Part shown: positions 18,359 through 27,550 of the stretch, piece by piece | Numbering within the stretch: the first letter of the stretch is position 1 | How the letters are laid out: each line of letters begins with the position of its first letter | Source of the DNA: Pacificitalea manganoxidans | GTDB taxonomy: Bacteria; Pseudomonadota; Alphaproteobacteria; Rhodobacterales; Rhodobacteraceae | Length of the DNA: 64,000 nt | Assembly (NCBI RefSeq): GCF_002504165.1 | Contig: NZ_CP021404.1 | Location: 2,852,001-2,916,000 of the forward strand | Direction of reading: 5' to 3' | Notes under the pieces: generated by a model | Databases searched by the model: none | What the model was told of the DNA's origin: nothing | What the model saw: the letters and a program-made list of their open reading frames with translations, nothing else | Made by a program: the position numbers and the translations under genes

Positions 18359-19254
18359 CACAACATGTCCTACACCTTGGCCTGCACCGCACCGCGACGA
18401 CAACCCTGCAGGATATGGCCGAAGCCTTGGCCCCGCAGATGGCTGCGCATGGCATCGTCCTGCTGACGCCGGACCGGTTTACGCCTGACCAAGAAAACCT
18501 GCGTGCGATCGTGCGGGCCAGCCGTGCTCTCGAACCCCGCCACCGGAAATGGCGCAGCATCCTGCGCCGCCGGTCCCTCCGCCGGGATCTGCAAGCGAGG
18601 CTGACGACGCTGGTCGCGCAAGCTTCAGCCCCCGGCACCGCGCCCCGGCGGATCGTGTTGAGCGAAGAAATGATGCTGGGCGCCGCATTCGGCAGGCGCG
18701 GGCAAGGTTTCTACCCCGAAGCGGGACGCCATCTGCGCGCCATCCGGCAGGTGCTCGACACCCCGGTGGCCGAAGTGCATGTGACGCTGCGCAGCTATGA
18801 CAGCTTCCTCACGTCGGTCTTTGCCATGCGGGCTGTCAACGCAGGCAATGTCGCCCCGTTCGAGGTAATCGGGCCGCGCCTGTCACAGGTCCGTATGGAT
18901 TGGCCGCATCTGATCGATCTGATACGCAACCTGATCCCCGAGGCGCGGCTTGTGCTGCGCAATTTCGAAGACAGCACCCCCGAAGCGCGGTTGGCGGATT
19001 TGCTTGGCGGCCCCCTTCCCGACGGGACGCACGCACCCGTCCGCCGTCACCTGCACCGATCCCCCACGAACGAGGCTATCGAGGCGGCAATCGCTCTAGG
19101 ACGGCGCCCGGACGACCCCGCCGCGTTCACCGCGCAATATGCCGACGGCACCCGGTTCGATCCGCTGACTGATGCGCAGAAGGAGAGCCTGCAGCAGCGC
19201 TATCGCACGGATTTGCAGAACTTGCGGGCCCGCCGCGACATTGATTTCAGGTAG
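18355..19254 (+). CDS. sulfotransferase-like protein
   Basis: 299-residue protein beginning MTQHVLHLGLHRTATTTLQ: the GLHRTATTTLQ loop resembles the 5'-phosphosulfate-binding loop of PAPS-dependent sulfotransferases (consensus G-x-x-R-T/S-G-T-T/S). A later VTLRSYDSFLTSVF segment resembles the 3'-phosphate-binding R...S region. The C-terminus is basic and low in conserved features. Start is TTG overlapping the GT4 stop, so the two are probably cotranslated; sulfation or a related modification of a glycan is plausible. Assignment rests on motifs only. Confidence 0.65.
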   Translation: MTQHVLHLGLHRTATTTLQDMAEALAPQMAAHGIVLLTPDRFTPDQENLRAIVRASRALEPRHRKWRSILRRRSLRRDLQARLTTLVAQASAPGTAPRRIVLSEEMMLGAAFGRRGQGFYPEAGRHLRAIRQVLDTPVAEVHVTLRSYDSFLTSVFAMRAVNAGNVAPFEVIGPRLSQVRMDWPHLIDLIRNLIPEARLVLRNFEDSTPEARLADLLGGPLPDGTHAPVRRHLHRSPTNEAIEAAIALGRRPDDPAAFTAQYADGTRFDPLTDAQKESLQQRYRTDLQNLRARRDIDFR

Positions 19255-19293
19255 AATGGCGCGCTCAGGCGCGCTGCCCATCACCCGACGCGC

Positions 19294-19581
19294 TTATAGC
19301 GCGAGGGGACGGATCGGGCCTTGGCCCGTTTTGGCGCGGACGCACTGATCGTAGACCACGTAGGGGTCGCGACCGCGCAGGGCGTCGGACGTGACCGACA
19401 GCTCCAGATCGCTCGATACGCCACGGCTGCCGATCCCGACGCCAACCCGACCTTGCACACCTTGGGCCGCGCGGGCGCGTTCTTCGCATTGCTCGGCCGC
19501 ACGGCGTGGCGAGACCGGACCGCAGGCGGCGAGCGTGGTGCTCACCGCCAGGGCCGAGATCAGAAGCGCGCGGGCGCGCAT
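19294..19581 (-). CDS. small lipoprotein in the sdh operon, hypothetical
   Basis: 95-residue protein with a lipoprotein signal: hydrophobic segment followed by LAAC (lipobox, Cys about 20). The mature part contains two more cysteines (EQCEER, YDQCVRA) and no recognised domain. Its ATG overlaps the sdhA stop (TGATG), so it is translationally coupled to sdhA. A small gene at this place between sdhA and sdhB is a feature I associate with Rhodobacterales sdh operons; its role is unknown. Confidence 0.75.
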   Translation of the reverse strand: MRARALLISALAVSTTLAACGPVSPRRAAEQCEERARAAQGVQGRVGVGIGSRGVSSDLELSVTSDALRGRDPYVVYDQCVRAKTGQGPIRPLAL

Positions 19582-21386
19582 CAGTAGACCCGCGCTTTCG
19601 GCGCGATCTTCTTCAGGTCGATGCCGCCTTCGTCCTGTGTGGTCAGCGGATCGAGATGCACGGCGCGATAGCTCAGCTCCACCTGCGCGCCATCGACGCG
19701 GGCGATGGAATGTTTGCGCCAGGTCTCATCATCGCGATCAGGATAGTCCTCATGCGCATGCGCGCCGCGGCTTTCCTTGCGGGCCTCGGCCCCGACGATT
19801 GTGGCCAGCGCGTTGGGCATCAGGTTGGTGAGCTCCAGCGTCTCCATCAGGTCGGAGTTCCAAACAAGGCTGCGGTCGCTGACCTTGATGTCGTCGATTT
19901 TACCGGCGACGGCGGTCATCTTCTCGACGCCTTCTGCCAGCGTCTTGTCGGTGCGGAAGACGGCGGCGTCCTGCTGCATGGTTTTCTGCATTTCCAGCCG
20001 CAGTTCGGCGGTGGAAGTGCCGCCCGAGGCGTTGCGGAAATGGTCGAACCGGTCGAGCGCCTTCTGGATCGACGCCTCATTGCCGCGCGGCACGGCGGTC
20101 GAGGGATCGACGACCTTGGCGGCGCGGATCGCAGCGGCCCGGCCAAAGACCACAAGGTCGATGAGCGAGTTGGAGCCAAGGCGGTTTGCCCCGTGGACCG
20201 AGGCACAGCCTGCCTCGCCCACAGCCATCAGACCCGGCGAGATCGCATCGGGGTTCTCGGCAGTCGGGTTCAGCACCTCACCCCAATAGTTCGTCGGGAT
20301 ACCGCCCATGTTGTAATGCACGGTCGGCAGAACCGGGATCGGCTCCTTGGTCAGATCGACCCCGGCAAAGATGCGCGCGGATTCGGAGATGCCGGGCAGA
20401 CGCTCGGCCAGCGTCTCGGGCGGCAGGTGGTTAAGGTGCAGGTGAATGTGATCGCCCTCGGCACCCACACCCCGGCCCTCGCGAATTTCCATCGTCATGC
20501 AGCGGCTGACCACATCGCGGGAGGCGAGGTCTTTGTAGGTCGGCGCGTAGCGCTCCATGAAGCGCTCGCCCTCGGAGTTGGTCAGATAGCCGCCCTCGCC
20601 GCGTGCGCCCTCGGTGATGAGGCAACCCGAGCCGTAGATGCCGGTCGGGTGGAACTGCACGAATTCCATGTCCTGAAGCGGCAGCCCCGCACGGGCCACC
20701 ATGCCGCCGCCATCGCCGGTGCAGGTATGCGCGGAGGTGGCCGAGAAATAGGCACGCCCATAGCCGCCGGTCGCCAGCACGGTCATCTTCGCGTGGAAGA
20801 CATGGATGGTGCCGTCGTCGAGCTTCCAGCAGACCACACCCTGACATTGGCCATCGTCCGACATGATCAGATCGATCGCGAAATATTCGATGTAGAATTC
20901 GGCGTTATGCTTCAGCGACTGACCGTAAAGCGTGTGCAGGATCGCGTGGCCGGTCCGGTCGGCGGCGGCGCAGGTGCGCTGCACCGGGGGGCCTTCGCCG
21001 AATTCGGTCGTGTGACCGCCAAAGGGCCGCTGGTAGATCTTGCCTTCTTCGGTGCGCGAAAACGGCACGCCGTAATGCTCCAGCTCGTAGACGGCCTTCG
21101 GGGCTTCCCGCGCGAGGTATTCCATCGCGTCGGTATCGCCGAGCCAGTCAGAGCCCTTGACCGTGTCATACATGTGCCACTGCCAGTTGTCGGGGCCCAT
21201 ATTGGACAGCGACGCGGCAATGCCACCCTGTGCGGCGACGGTGTGGGAACGGGTCGGGAAGACCTTGGTCACGCAGGCGGTGCGCAGCCCCTGCTCGGCC
21301 ATGCCGAGCGTGGCGCGCAGACCGGAGCCGCCGGCGCCGACGACGATGACGTCGTATTCGTGATGGGTCAGTTCATATGCGGACAT
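19581..21386 (-). CDS. sdhA: succinate dehydrogenase flavoprotein subunit
   Basis: Oxidises succinate to fumarate in complex II and carries covalent FAD. The 601 residues have the dinucleotide motif GAGGSG (17-22) and the FAD-linking histidine in SHTVAAQGG (His48). [21 protein letters not shown] is the substrate/FAD region, with the catalytic Arg segment further on, and the end is the usual AKARVY type. It lies in the order sdhC-sdhD-sdhA-lipoprotein on the minus strand with short gaps, so one transcript from the operator-bearing sdhC promoter is expected. Confidence 0.98.
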   Translation of the reverse strand: MSAYELTHHEYDVIVVGAGGSGLRATLGMAEQGLRTACVTKVFPTRSHTVAAQGGIAASLSNMGPDNWQWHMYDTVKGSDWLGDTDAMEYLAREAPKAVYELEHYGVPFSRTEEGKIYQRPFGGHTTEFGEGPPVQRTCAAADRTGHAILHTLYGQSLKHNAEFYIEYFAIDLIMSDDGQCQGVVCWKLDDGTIHVFHAKMTVLATGGYGRAYFSATSAHTCTGDGGGMVARAGLPLQDMEFVQFHPTGIYGSGCLITEGARGEGGYLTNSEGERFMERYAPTYKDLASRDVVSRCMTMEIREGRGVGAEGDHIHLHLNHLPPETLAERLPGISESARIFAGVDLTKEPIPVLPTVHYNMGGIPTNYWGEVLNPTAENPDAISPGLMAVGEAGCASVHGANRLGSNSLIDLVVFGRAAAIRAAKVVDPSTAVPRGNEASIQKALDRFDHFRNASGGTSTAELRLEMQKTMQQDAAVFRTDKTLAEGVEKMTAVAGKIDDIKVSDRSLVWNSDLMETLELTNLMPNALATIVGAEARKESRGAHAHEDYPDRDDETWRKHSIARVDGAQVELSYRAVHLDPLTTQDEGGIDLKKIAPKARVY

Positions 21387-21404
21387 TCAGAAATCCTCGG
21401 ACGT

Positions 21405-21776
21405 TCAGAGCGCAAGCTTGACGAGGGCGAAAAGCCCGGTCGCCATGGCGGCGTAGACGAAACAGGCCATCGCGATGATGGAGATGCGCCGGGCGTGACC
21501 GCCGACGTAATCCTCGATCGCGACCTGACAGCCGCTGCGGAAATGGTGCAGGCCGACGACCAGCATCAGGCCCGTGATCACGGCCGGGAACGGCTGCGAC
21601 AGCCGCGCGATGGCATCGTCGTAGGAGGCCCCCAGAAGCGGGCCGAAGGTAAAGACGAACAACGGCACGATGACGACGAGCGCGTAGCTCGACATCTGCA
21701 TCTGCCAGAAATGCTTGGTGCCGCTTTTGGCGGAGCCGAGGCCGGTTGCGCGTTTGCGGTCGGTCAGGAAAGACAT
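21405..21776 (-). CDS. sdhD: succinate dehydrogenase membrane anchor subunit
   Basis: Hydrophobic anchor of complex II contributing to the ubiquinone site and heme b. The 123 residues have three transmembrane helices (about 30-50, 60-80, 98-118). The HHFRSGCQVAIEDYV region between helices 2 and 3 resembles the SdhD signature with conserved His, Arg and Tyr near the quinone. Located between sdhC and sdhA. Confidence 0.92.
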   Translation of the reverse strand: MSFLTDRKRATGLGSAKSGTKHFWQMQMSSYALVVIVPLFVFTFGPLLGASYDDAIARLSQPFPAVITGLMLVVGLHHFRSGCQVAIEDYVGGHARRISIIAMACFVYAAMATGLFALVKLAL

Positions 21777-21786
21777 GGCAGCCCCC

Positions 21787-22176
21787 TCAGACGAAAATGA
21801 TGGTGATAAGCGTCAGCACGACCGATCCGGCCAGCGCGGCGATGCCGAGCTTCTCGGCGGTGGCGATATCAAGCCCGTAGCCTGCGTCCCAGATCAGGTG
21901 CCGTACACCGGCCAGCGAATGATACCACAGGCCCAGCAGAGACAAGGTCATGACCAGATCACCGAACCAGCTGGTGATAAAACCGTCGGCGCGGGCAAAT
22001 GCCTCGGGGCCGGTGGCGGCTGCGACGAGCCACCAGATGATCAGCAGCACCGCGACGAGCATGGCGTTGCCCGTGATCCGCGTCAGGATCGACGTCATCG
22101 AGGTAAGCTGCGGCCGGTAATACGGGCCAATCATGAAGGGAGAGAGAGGCCGGTTGCCCCGGTTCACGTCTGGCAT
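21787..22176 (-). CDS. sdhC: succinate dehydrogenase cytochrome b556 subunit
   Basis: Complex II membrane anchor and heme b ligand donor, 129 residues with three transmembrane helices. N-terminal RPLSPFMIGPYYRPQLTS is the family's quinone-proximal segment (SPH/SPF-type), and WYHSLAGVRHLIWD (about 84-97) contains the heme-ligating His and the RHLxWD signature. First gene of sdhCDA; the 207-bp upstream region carries two phased copies of the TGTGATCACA-type operator. Confidence 0.95.
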   Translation of the reverse strand: MPDVNRGNRPLSPFMIGPYYRPQLTSMTSILTRITGNAMLVAVLLIIWWLVAAATGPEAFARADGFITSWFGDLVMTLSLLGLWYHSLAGVRHLIWDAGYGLDIATAEKLGIAALAGSVVLTLITIIFV

Positions 22177-22312
22177 GCGACTATCCTTTCAGAGCGTGGC
22201 GGCTGCGACGTCCGCGATTTCCGCATCAATAATGATTTTCGCGCCCAAGTCACGAGCCAAGCCGTGCCTTTTCTGCGACGAAAGGGCAGAAAAGATGCAT
22301 AAGGCAGGCTTT

Positions 22313-22342
22313 TGTGATCACATGAAATTCGCCGTGATCACA
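22313..22342. promoter_or_regulatory. tandem operators TGTGATCACA / CGTGATCACA upstream of sdhC
   Basis: Perfect copy at 22313-22322 and a one-mismatch copy at 22333-22342, starts exactly 20 bp apart, so on the same face of the helix. They lie 137-166 bp upstream of the sdhC start and also just downstream of the mch stop. Same word as at sdhB and sucC. Confidence 0.75.
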
Positions 22343-22383
22343 AACAGGCCCTTGTTAGCGCAAGCATCGAGGACATGGGTCCG

Positions 22384-23415
22384 TTAGGTCGGGATCAGCG
22401 CCCAATAGTCGAGATCGAGCAGCACGTCAGGCAAATATTTACCATCGGCATCCCGCAATTCCGCCGGCGCATGGCCCCGGGTCGCGGCCAGCCGCAGCCG
22501 CAGCGCGCCCACGCCCGGCGCCGGCGTGTCGGCCCGGTCCAGCACCTCGGACCACGCATGCACCGTATCGCCCGCAAAACAGGGATTGGCATGTGCGCCA
22601 GCGTTGATCGCCACGATCATCTGCGCATTGGCCAGACCGTTGAAAGACAGCGCACGCGCCAGAGATATAACGTGCCCCCCGTAGATAAGCCGCCGCCCGT
22701 CCGGGCGCAGCGAGGCGTCGAAATGCACCTTTGAAGTGTTCTGCCACAGCCGCGTGGCCATCATATGCTCCGCCTCTTCGACGGTCACACCATCCACATG
22801 GTCGATGATCTCGCCGGTGCTGTAATCGCCCCAACGATGCGGCTCGCCCGCCTGCGTGACGTCATAGTCGCTGAAATCGAGCCCTTCCGGGATGACGAGC
22901 GCGTCCGGCGTAACGGCAGCGGCCAGTTCAGGAATGACGGTGGCGGGAGCAGGCGCGTCCGGGTTGCCTTTGCGCACCATCACCCAGCGGCAATATTCCA
23001 GAACGCAGCGGTCGTGCTGGTCCATGCCGCGCGTGTGGACATAGACCACGCCCGACCGCCCGTTGGAATTCTGCTTCAGCCCGATCACTTCGGACGTCGC
23101 GCGCAGCGTGTCGCCCGGCATGACCGGACGGAGGAACCGGCCCTCGGCATAGCCAAGATTGGCCACCGCATTGATCGAGATATCGGGCACCGATTTACCG
23201 AACACGGTGTGAAACGCGATCAGATCGTCGAGCGGTGCGGCAGGCAGACCGCAGGCGCGCGCAAATTCGTCCGAGGACTGCAACGCATGCCGGGCAGGAT
23301 AGAGCGCGTGATACAGGGCGCGCTCCCCCCCCGACAGGGTGCGCGGCACGGCATGATCAATGACCTGCCCGATCCGATAATCCTCGAAAAATCGCCCTGC
23401 GCTGGTCTTTGCCAT
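22384..23415 (-). CDS. mch: mesaconyl-CoA hydratase (MaoC-type double hot-dog)
   Basis: Interconverts mesaconyl-C1-CoA and beta-methylmalyl-CoA in the ethylmalonyl-CoA pathway of acetate assimilation. The 343-residue chain has two MaoC-like hot-dog halves; the first holds FGKSVPDISINAVANLGYAEGRF, the second RRLIYGGHVISLARALSFNGL with the conserved G-G-H. Length and N-terminus (RFFEDYRIGQ) agree with the Rhodobacter enzyme. Proximity to mcl2, mdh and sdh matches the locus known in R. sphaeroides. It precedes the sdhC regulatory region. Confidence 0.88.
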   Translation of the reverse strand: MAKTSAGRFFEDYRIGQVIDHAVPRTLSGGERALYHALYPARHALQSSDEFARACGLPAAPLDDLIAFHTVFGKSVPDISINAVANLGYAEGRFLRPVMPGDTLRATSEVIGLKQNSNGRSGVVYVHTRGMDQHDRCVLEYCRWVMVRKGNPDAPAPATVIPELAAAVTPDALVIPEGLDFSDYDVTQAGEPHRWGDYSTGEIIDHVDGVTVEEAEHMMATRLWQNTSKVHFDASLRPDGRRLIYGGHVISLARALSFNGLANAQMIVAINAGAHANPCFAGDTVHAWSEVLDRADTPAPGVGALRLRLAATRGHAPAELRDADGKYLPDVLLDLDYWALIPT

Positions 23416-23438
23416 GCCGCGCCCCTGTTTTGTTGAAC

Positions 23439-23642
23439 TTACTGTTGGCCGAGCTTCATATCCGGGCTGTAGGTGCCCTCGACCTCTTTCACTACGGCCT
23501 GCCCGCAGCGCATCACGCCGTTGGAGGCATCGAAGGCGTAGGTCGGATCACCGTAGAGCTCCCACCCTTTGCTGAGCGCGGCGCTGACCTTGTGACAGAA
23601 GGCCGAAGTGTCGTCTTCGGACAGGAAGCGATAGAGTTTCAT
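23439..23642 (-). CDS. DUF1737 domain-containing small protein
   Basis: 67-residue protein, MKLYRFLSEDD at the start and GWELYGDPTYAFD in the middle, which is the DUF1737 signature. Function unknown. It sits between mcl2 and mch on the same strand with short gaps and is probably part of that operon. The ATG at 23642 is the only start that fits the family; longer readings run back into mcl2 in another frame. Confidence 0.82.
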   Translation of the reverse strand: MKLYRFLSEDDTSAFCHKVSAALSKGWELYGDPTYAFDASNGVMRCGQAVVKEVEGTYSPDMKLGQQ

Positions 23643-23719
23643 CGTGGTCTCCCGATTGGTTGGATGGCGCAGATATGGACCGCGCTTGCGGTATCCGCAA
23701 TCGCGCCACCCTGAAGCGC

Positions 23720-24583
23720 TCAGCCCAGCGCGGCGATCGCATCGGCCTTGGCCAGCGTCGCTTCTGCGGTGACCACATGCAGGTTCTCGACAATCCGTCC
23801 GTCCACGACAGCGACGCCCTGCCCTTCGGCTTCGGCGGCGCGGAACGCTTCGATCTGCCGCCGGGCGAGTGCGATTTCGTCTTCGGAGGGGGCAAAGACC
23901 GTGTTGGCGATGTCCAGCTGCGCCGGGTGGATCAAGGTTTTCCCGTCGAACCCCATATCGCGGCCTTGCTCGCATTCGGCACGCAGGCCCGCGTCATCCT
24001 TGAAGGCATTATAGACCCCGTCGATGCAGGCGATCCCGGCCGCGCGCGCCGCAAGCAGGCACATCTGTAGCGACAGCAACAAAGGTTCGCGGTCCGCGCG
24101 GGTGCGGCAGGTCAGTTCCTTGGCCAGATCATTGGTGCCCAGAACCAGCCCGGCCATCCGCGGCGCGCGGGCAATCGCGGCGGCGTTGAGGATCCCCGTG
24201 GCTGTTTCCATCATCGCCCAGATTTGCGTGTCTTGTGTGGCGAGGTTGGCATCCAACTGCCGCGCCACGGCCTCGACCATCTCAGGGCCGTCGACCTTTG
24301 GCAGCAACACCGCCTGTGGACCGACCGGCATGATCGCATCCAGATCCGCCCGGCCCCATTCGGTGTCCATGCCGTTCAGCCGGACAATCTGCGCCCGCGC
24401 CCCGTAGCCGCCTGTGGCGAGGGTTTCGGCCAGCAGCGCCCGAGCATTGGCTTTCTCCTCCACCGCGACAGCATCTTCCAGATCGAAGATGATCGCATCG
24501 ACGGTCAGGCTCCGCGCCTTGTCCAGCGCGCGAGGCTTCGAGCCGGGAATGTAAAGCACCGAACGGTAGGGGCGTGCGGACAT
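23720..24583 (-). CDS. mcl2: HpcH/HpaI-family CoA ester lyase, probable (3S)-malyl-CoA thioesterase
   Basis: 287-residue member of the citrate-lyase-beta/malyl-CoA-lyase family. Family motifs: SVLYIPGSKPRAL, the metal/CoA segment FDLEDAV, RLNGMDTEWG, LPKVDG and IWAMMETATGI with the Mg-binding Glu, then the late DGKTLIHPAQ. In R. sphaeroides the paralogue at this locus (Mcl2) hydrolyses malyl-CoA to malate, completing apparent malate synthase activity with Mcl1. This protein starts like that short paralogue and not like Mcl1. The start at 24583 has AAGGAGA upstream. The precise activity is inferred from locus and length. Confidence 0.75.
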   Translation of the reverse strand: MSARPYRSVLYIPGSKPRALDKARSLTVDAIIFDLEDAVAVEEKANARALLAETLATGGYGARAQIVRLNGMDTEWGRADLDAIMPVGPQAVLLPKVDGPEMVEAVARQLDANLATQDTQIWAMMETATGILNAAAIARAPRMAGLVLGTNDLAKELTCRTRADREPLLLSLQMCLLAARAAGIACIDGVYNAFKDDAGLRAECEQGRDMGFDGKTLIHPAQLDIANTVFAPSEDEIALARRQIEAFRAAEAEGQGVAVVDGRIVENLHVVTAEATLAKADAIAALG

Positions 24584-24796
24584 GATTCTCTCCTTAAAGT
24601 CTCGCAAGGGACAAACCATGTCCGAATTCCCCACGCAATATACTTAATGGTTTAAGCTATAATTGAGCAATAATTTTACCTTCAGGCTCATGCGCACCTT
24701 TTGTTTACCAGTTATTCAGGCCTTGCCGCGCAGGATGGGGGTGCGGCGTGCCGTCCCACTCGGCGATGCGCGGCCAATTAGAGAGAGGCATTCAGG

Positions 24797-25120
24797 ATGA
24801 GAGAATTTCTATTCACGGCGACCGGGCTGGTCGCGCTCGCCAGCGCCGACATGACCCACGCCCAAAACGTCTTTGCACCAAATGCGAACTGCGCGGCCCG
24901 TGATGCGGTGCTGGCGCGGTTGGCGAATGGCTACGGCGAAACCCGGCAAAGCGTCGGGCTGGGCTCCGACCAAGCCTTGGTTGAAACCTATGCCAATGAC
25001 GAAAGCGGCAGCTGGACGATCACGGTAACCCTGCCCGATGGAACGACCTGCCTGCTGGCGGCGGGACAGTCATTTGAGAAGGTCCGCGACCACCGCATCG
25101 TTGCGGATAGCGACGCCTGA
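24797..25120 (+). CDS. hypothetical secreted protein
   Basis: 107-residue protein with a signal peptide (about 1-22, ending THAQ). The mature region has two cysteines (NCAARD, TTCLLAAG) likely to form a disulfide and a TWTITVTLPDG-like beta segment. I recognise it only as a small conserved exported protein. AGAGAGG precedes the ATG. It is divergent from mcl2, with an AT-rich promoter region between. Confidence 0.65.
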   Translation: MREFLFTATGLVALASADMTHAQNVFAPNANCAARDAVLARLANGYGETRQSVGLGSDQALVETYANDESGSWTITVTLPDGTTCLLAAGQSFEKVRDHRIVADSDA

Positions 25121-25257
25121 GAATCGGCCCCGAGGCATGTCGATTTCATAGACACGCCCTGCCCCGCCCCCTGCGGCGGGTGTGTTTCGTGCTGTCGCAG
25201 GCAGCCTTTCCCATGCGGCAGCCCATAGTGCGGCGACGCCCTGCTAACCTTGGCCAT

Positions 25258-25267
25258 TTAGCGCTAA
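25258..25267. promoter_or_regulatory. palindromic operator TTAGCGCTAA upstream of mdh
   Basis: Perfect 10-bp palindrome with the central CG typical of LacI-family operators, 139 bp upstream of the mdh start. The same word lies upstream of pyk. Consistent with CceR, the LacI-type regulator of central carbon metabolism in R. sphaeroides; regulator identity is inferred. Confidence 0.6.
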
Positions 25268-25384
25268 CTGAACCCGCCGCGTAAACCCGGTTTCGGCCTT
25301 CGGTCCGGCCCCCGATCGAAGGCGATGGCATGTCGCGGCCTTGCACAGAAAGGCCCAAGTGGCTACGCACCGATCCGAGATTAA

Positions 25385-26368
<984 letters not shown>

Positions 26369-26419
26369 GATGCGCGACCGGGCCGCTCTGGTGCAGAGCC
26401 GCCTCGCTTGCTACTGATC

Positions 26420-26446
26420 GGGCGCCCTTCGGGGCGCCCTTTTTCT
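26420..26446 (+). terminator. mdh terminator
   Basis: GGGCGCC (26420-26426) pairs with GGCGCCC (26433-26439) followed by TTTTTCTTG. It falls between mdh and the glycosyltransferase gene and rules out the earlier ATG-like start of the latter. Confidence 0.85.
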
Positions 26447-26461
26447 TGTGATGGAACGCAG

Positions 26462-27334
26462 ATGCCCGATAACAGCAGCAACACGGACCAGATCGCAGAC
26501 GACCTTGGCGGGTTCGTTTTTGGGGTATCGGGGCGCGAATATGCCGATCTGGCGGTGCGTGCGGCGCGCAGCTTGCGGGCGGTGGCCCCCGATGCGCTAA
26601 TCGACATTTTTACCGATGTGGACGTGCCCGACGATCTGTTCGATCAGGTCCATCCGCTGGAGCAAAGTTGGTTTCGACCGAAATTCGAGGCCCTGCGCCG
26701 GTCGCGGTTTGCCCGCACCGTGTGTCTGGACGCGGACATGTTCATCGTGGCCGATCCATCCGACATTCTAGAGGTGCTGCGCCGGTTCGACGTCGCCGCC
26801 TGCCACAACCAACGCCGCAACACCGACTGGAGTCGCCGCCCGTGGCGCAAGGAGATCCCGGCCGCGTTTCCGCAGATCAATGGCGGACTGATCGGTATCC
26901 GCAAAGGGCCCGAAGTCCTGCAGATGATCGAGGCCTGCGAGGCGGCGATTCGCGACGAGAACCTGCGGTCCGACCAACCGGTTCTGAGGGAGCTTCTGTA
27001 TGATAGCGACCTGCGGCTGACGATCCTGCCGCCGGAATACAACCTCGTCGATTTCGACATGATCGAGACATGGACCCAACGCCACACCGCGCCGCGGATC
27101 ATCCATCATTATCGGCTTCGGTTTCACATCCAGTATAAGCGGCGCGCTATCGAAAGCCTTGATGCGCTGATGGGACGCCGGATGCACCGGCATCTGCAAC
27201 ACCTGCTGGAGGCCGACGCGACACTGGGCACGCCGACCCGTGCGCGCGTCCGGCGGGTGCGCGAGACTGGTCCGCTGGGCCGCCTGCGTCTCGCATGGGC
27301 AAAAATGGGTGAAGGTAAGAAGGAACGTCGGTAG
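26462..27334 (+). CDS. putative nucleotide-sugar glycosyltransferase (GT-A type)
   Basis: 290-residue protein with a single-domain GT-A look: FVFGVSGREYADLAVRAARSLR at the N-terminus, a DxD-like metal motif in CLDADMFIV and a later INGGLIGIRKG segment typical of GT8/nucleotide-diphospho-sugar transferases. The C-terminus is very basic. It starts after the mdh terminator, so the ATG at 26462 is used. A gene of this kind between mdh and sucC is unexpected and suggests insertion. Acceptor and donor unknown. Confidence 0.75.
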   Translation: MPDNSSNTDQIADDLGGFVFGVSGREYADLAVRAARSLRAVAPDALIDIFTDVDVPDDLFDQVHPLEQSWFRPKFEALRRSRFARTVCLDADMFIVADPSDILEVLRRFDVAACHNQRRNTDWSRRPWRKEIPAAFPQINGGLIGIRKGPEVLQMIEACEAAIRDENLRSDQPVLRELLYDSDLRLTILPPEYNLVDFDMIETWTQRHTAPRIIHHYRLRFHIQYKRRAIESLDALMGRRMHRHLQHLLEADATLGTPTRARVRRVRETGPLGRLRLAWAKMGEGKKERR

Positions 27335-27411
27335 GCCGGGCCAGCCGAAACCTTGCGACAAACGTGCACCGCCCGGCGAGTCGGCGGGGATGGCGACGCC
27401 GCAGCGCAGAA

Positions 27412-27442
27412 TGTGATCACAGCCAAAAAGCGTGTGATCACA
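27412..27442. promoter_or_regulatory. tandem operators TGTGATCACA upstream of sucC
   Basis: Two perfect palindromes at 27412-27421 and 27433-27442, 21 bp apart (two helical turns), about 110-140 bp before the sucC start. Same word as upstream of sdhC and sdhB. Confidence 0.8.
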
Positions 27443-27550
27443 AAACTTAGAAAATGCGCTAAAACCCGCCTTGCAAGGCATTTACAGTTTTGAACAGCTC
27501 CCGTCCTATGTCATGGAAACGAGAAATCGCAGCAAGACGGGATAGAATTC

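Noticed and set aside
19506-21800. Very long plus-strand open frame opposite sdhA
   Set aside because: It is an antisense shadow of sdhA/sdhD; the minus-strand frames have full conserved motifs.
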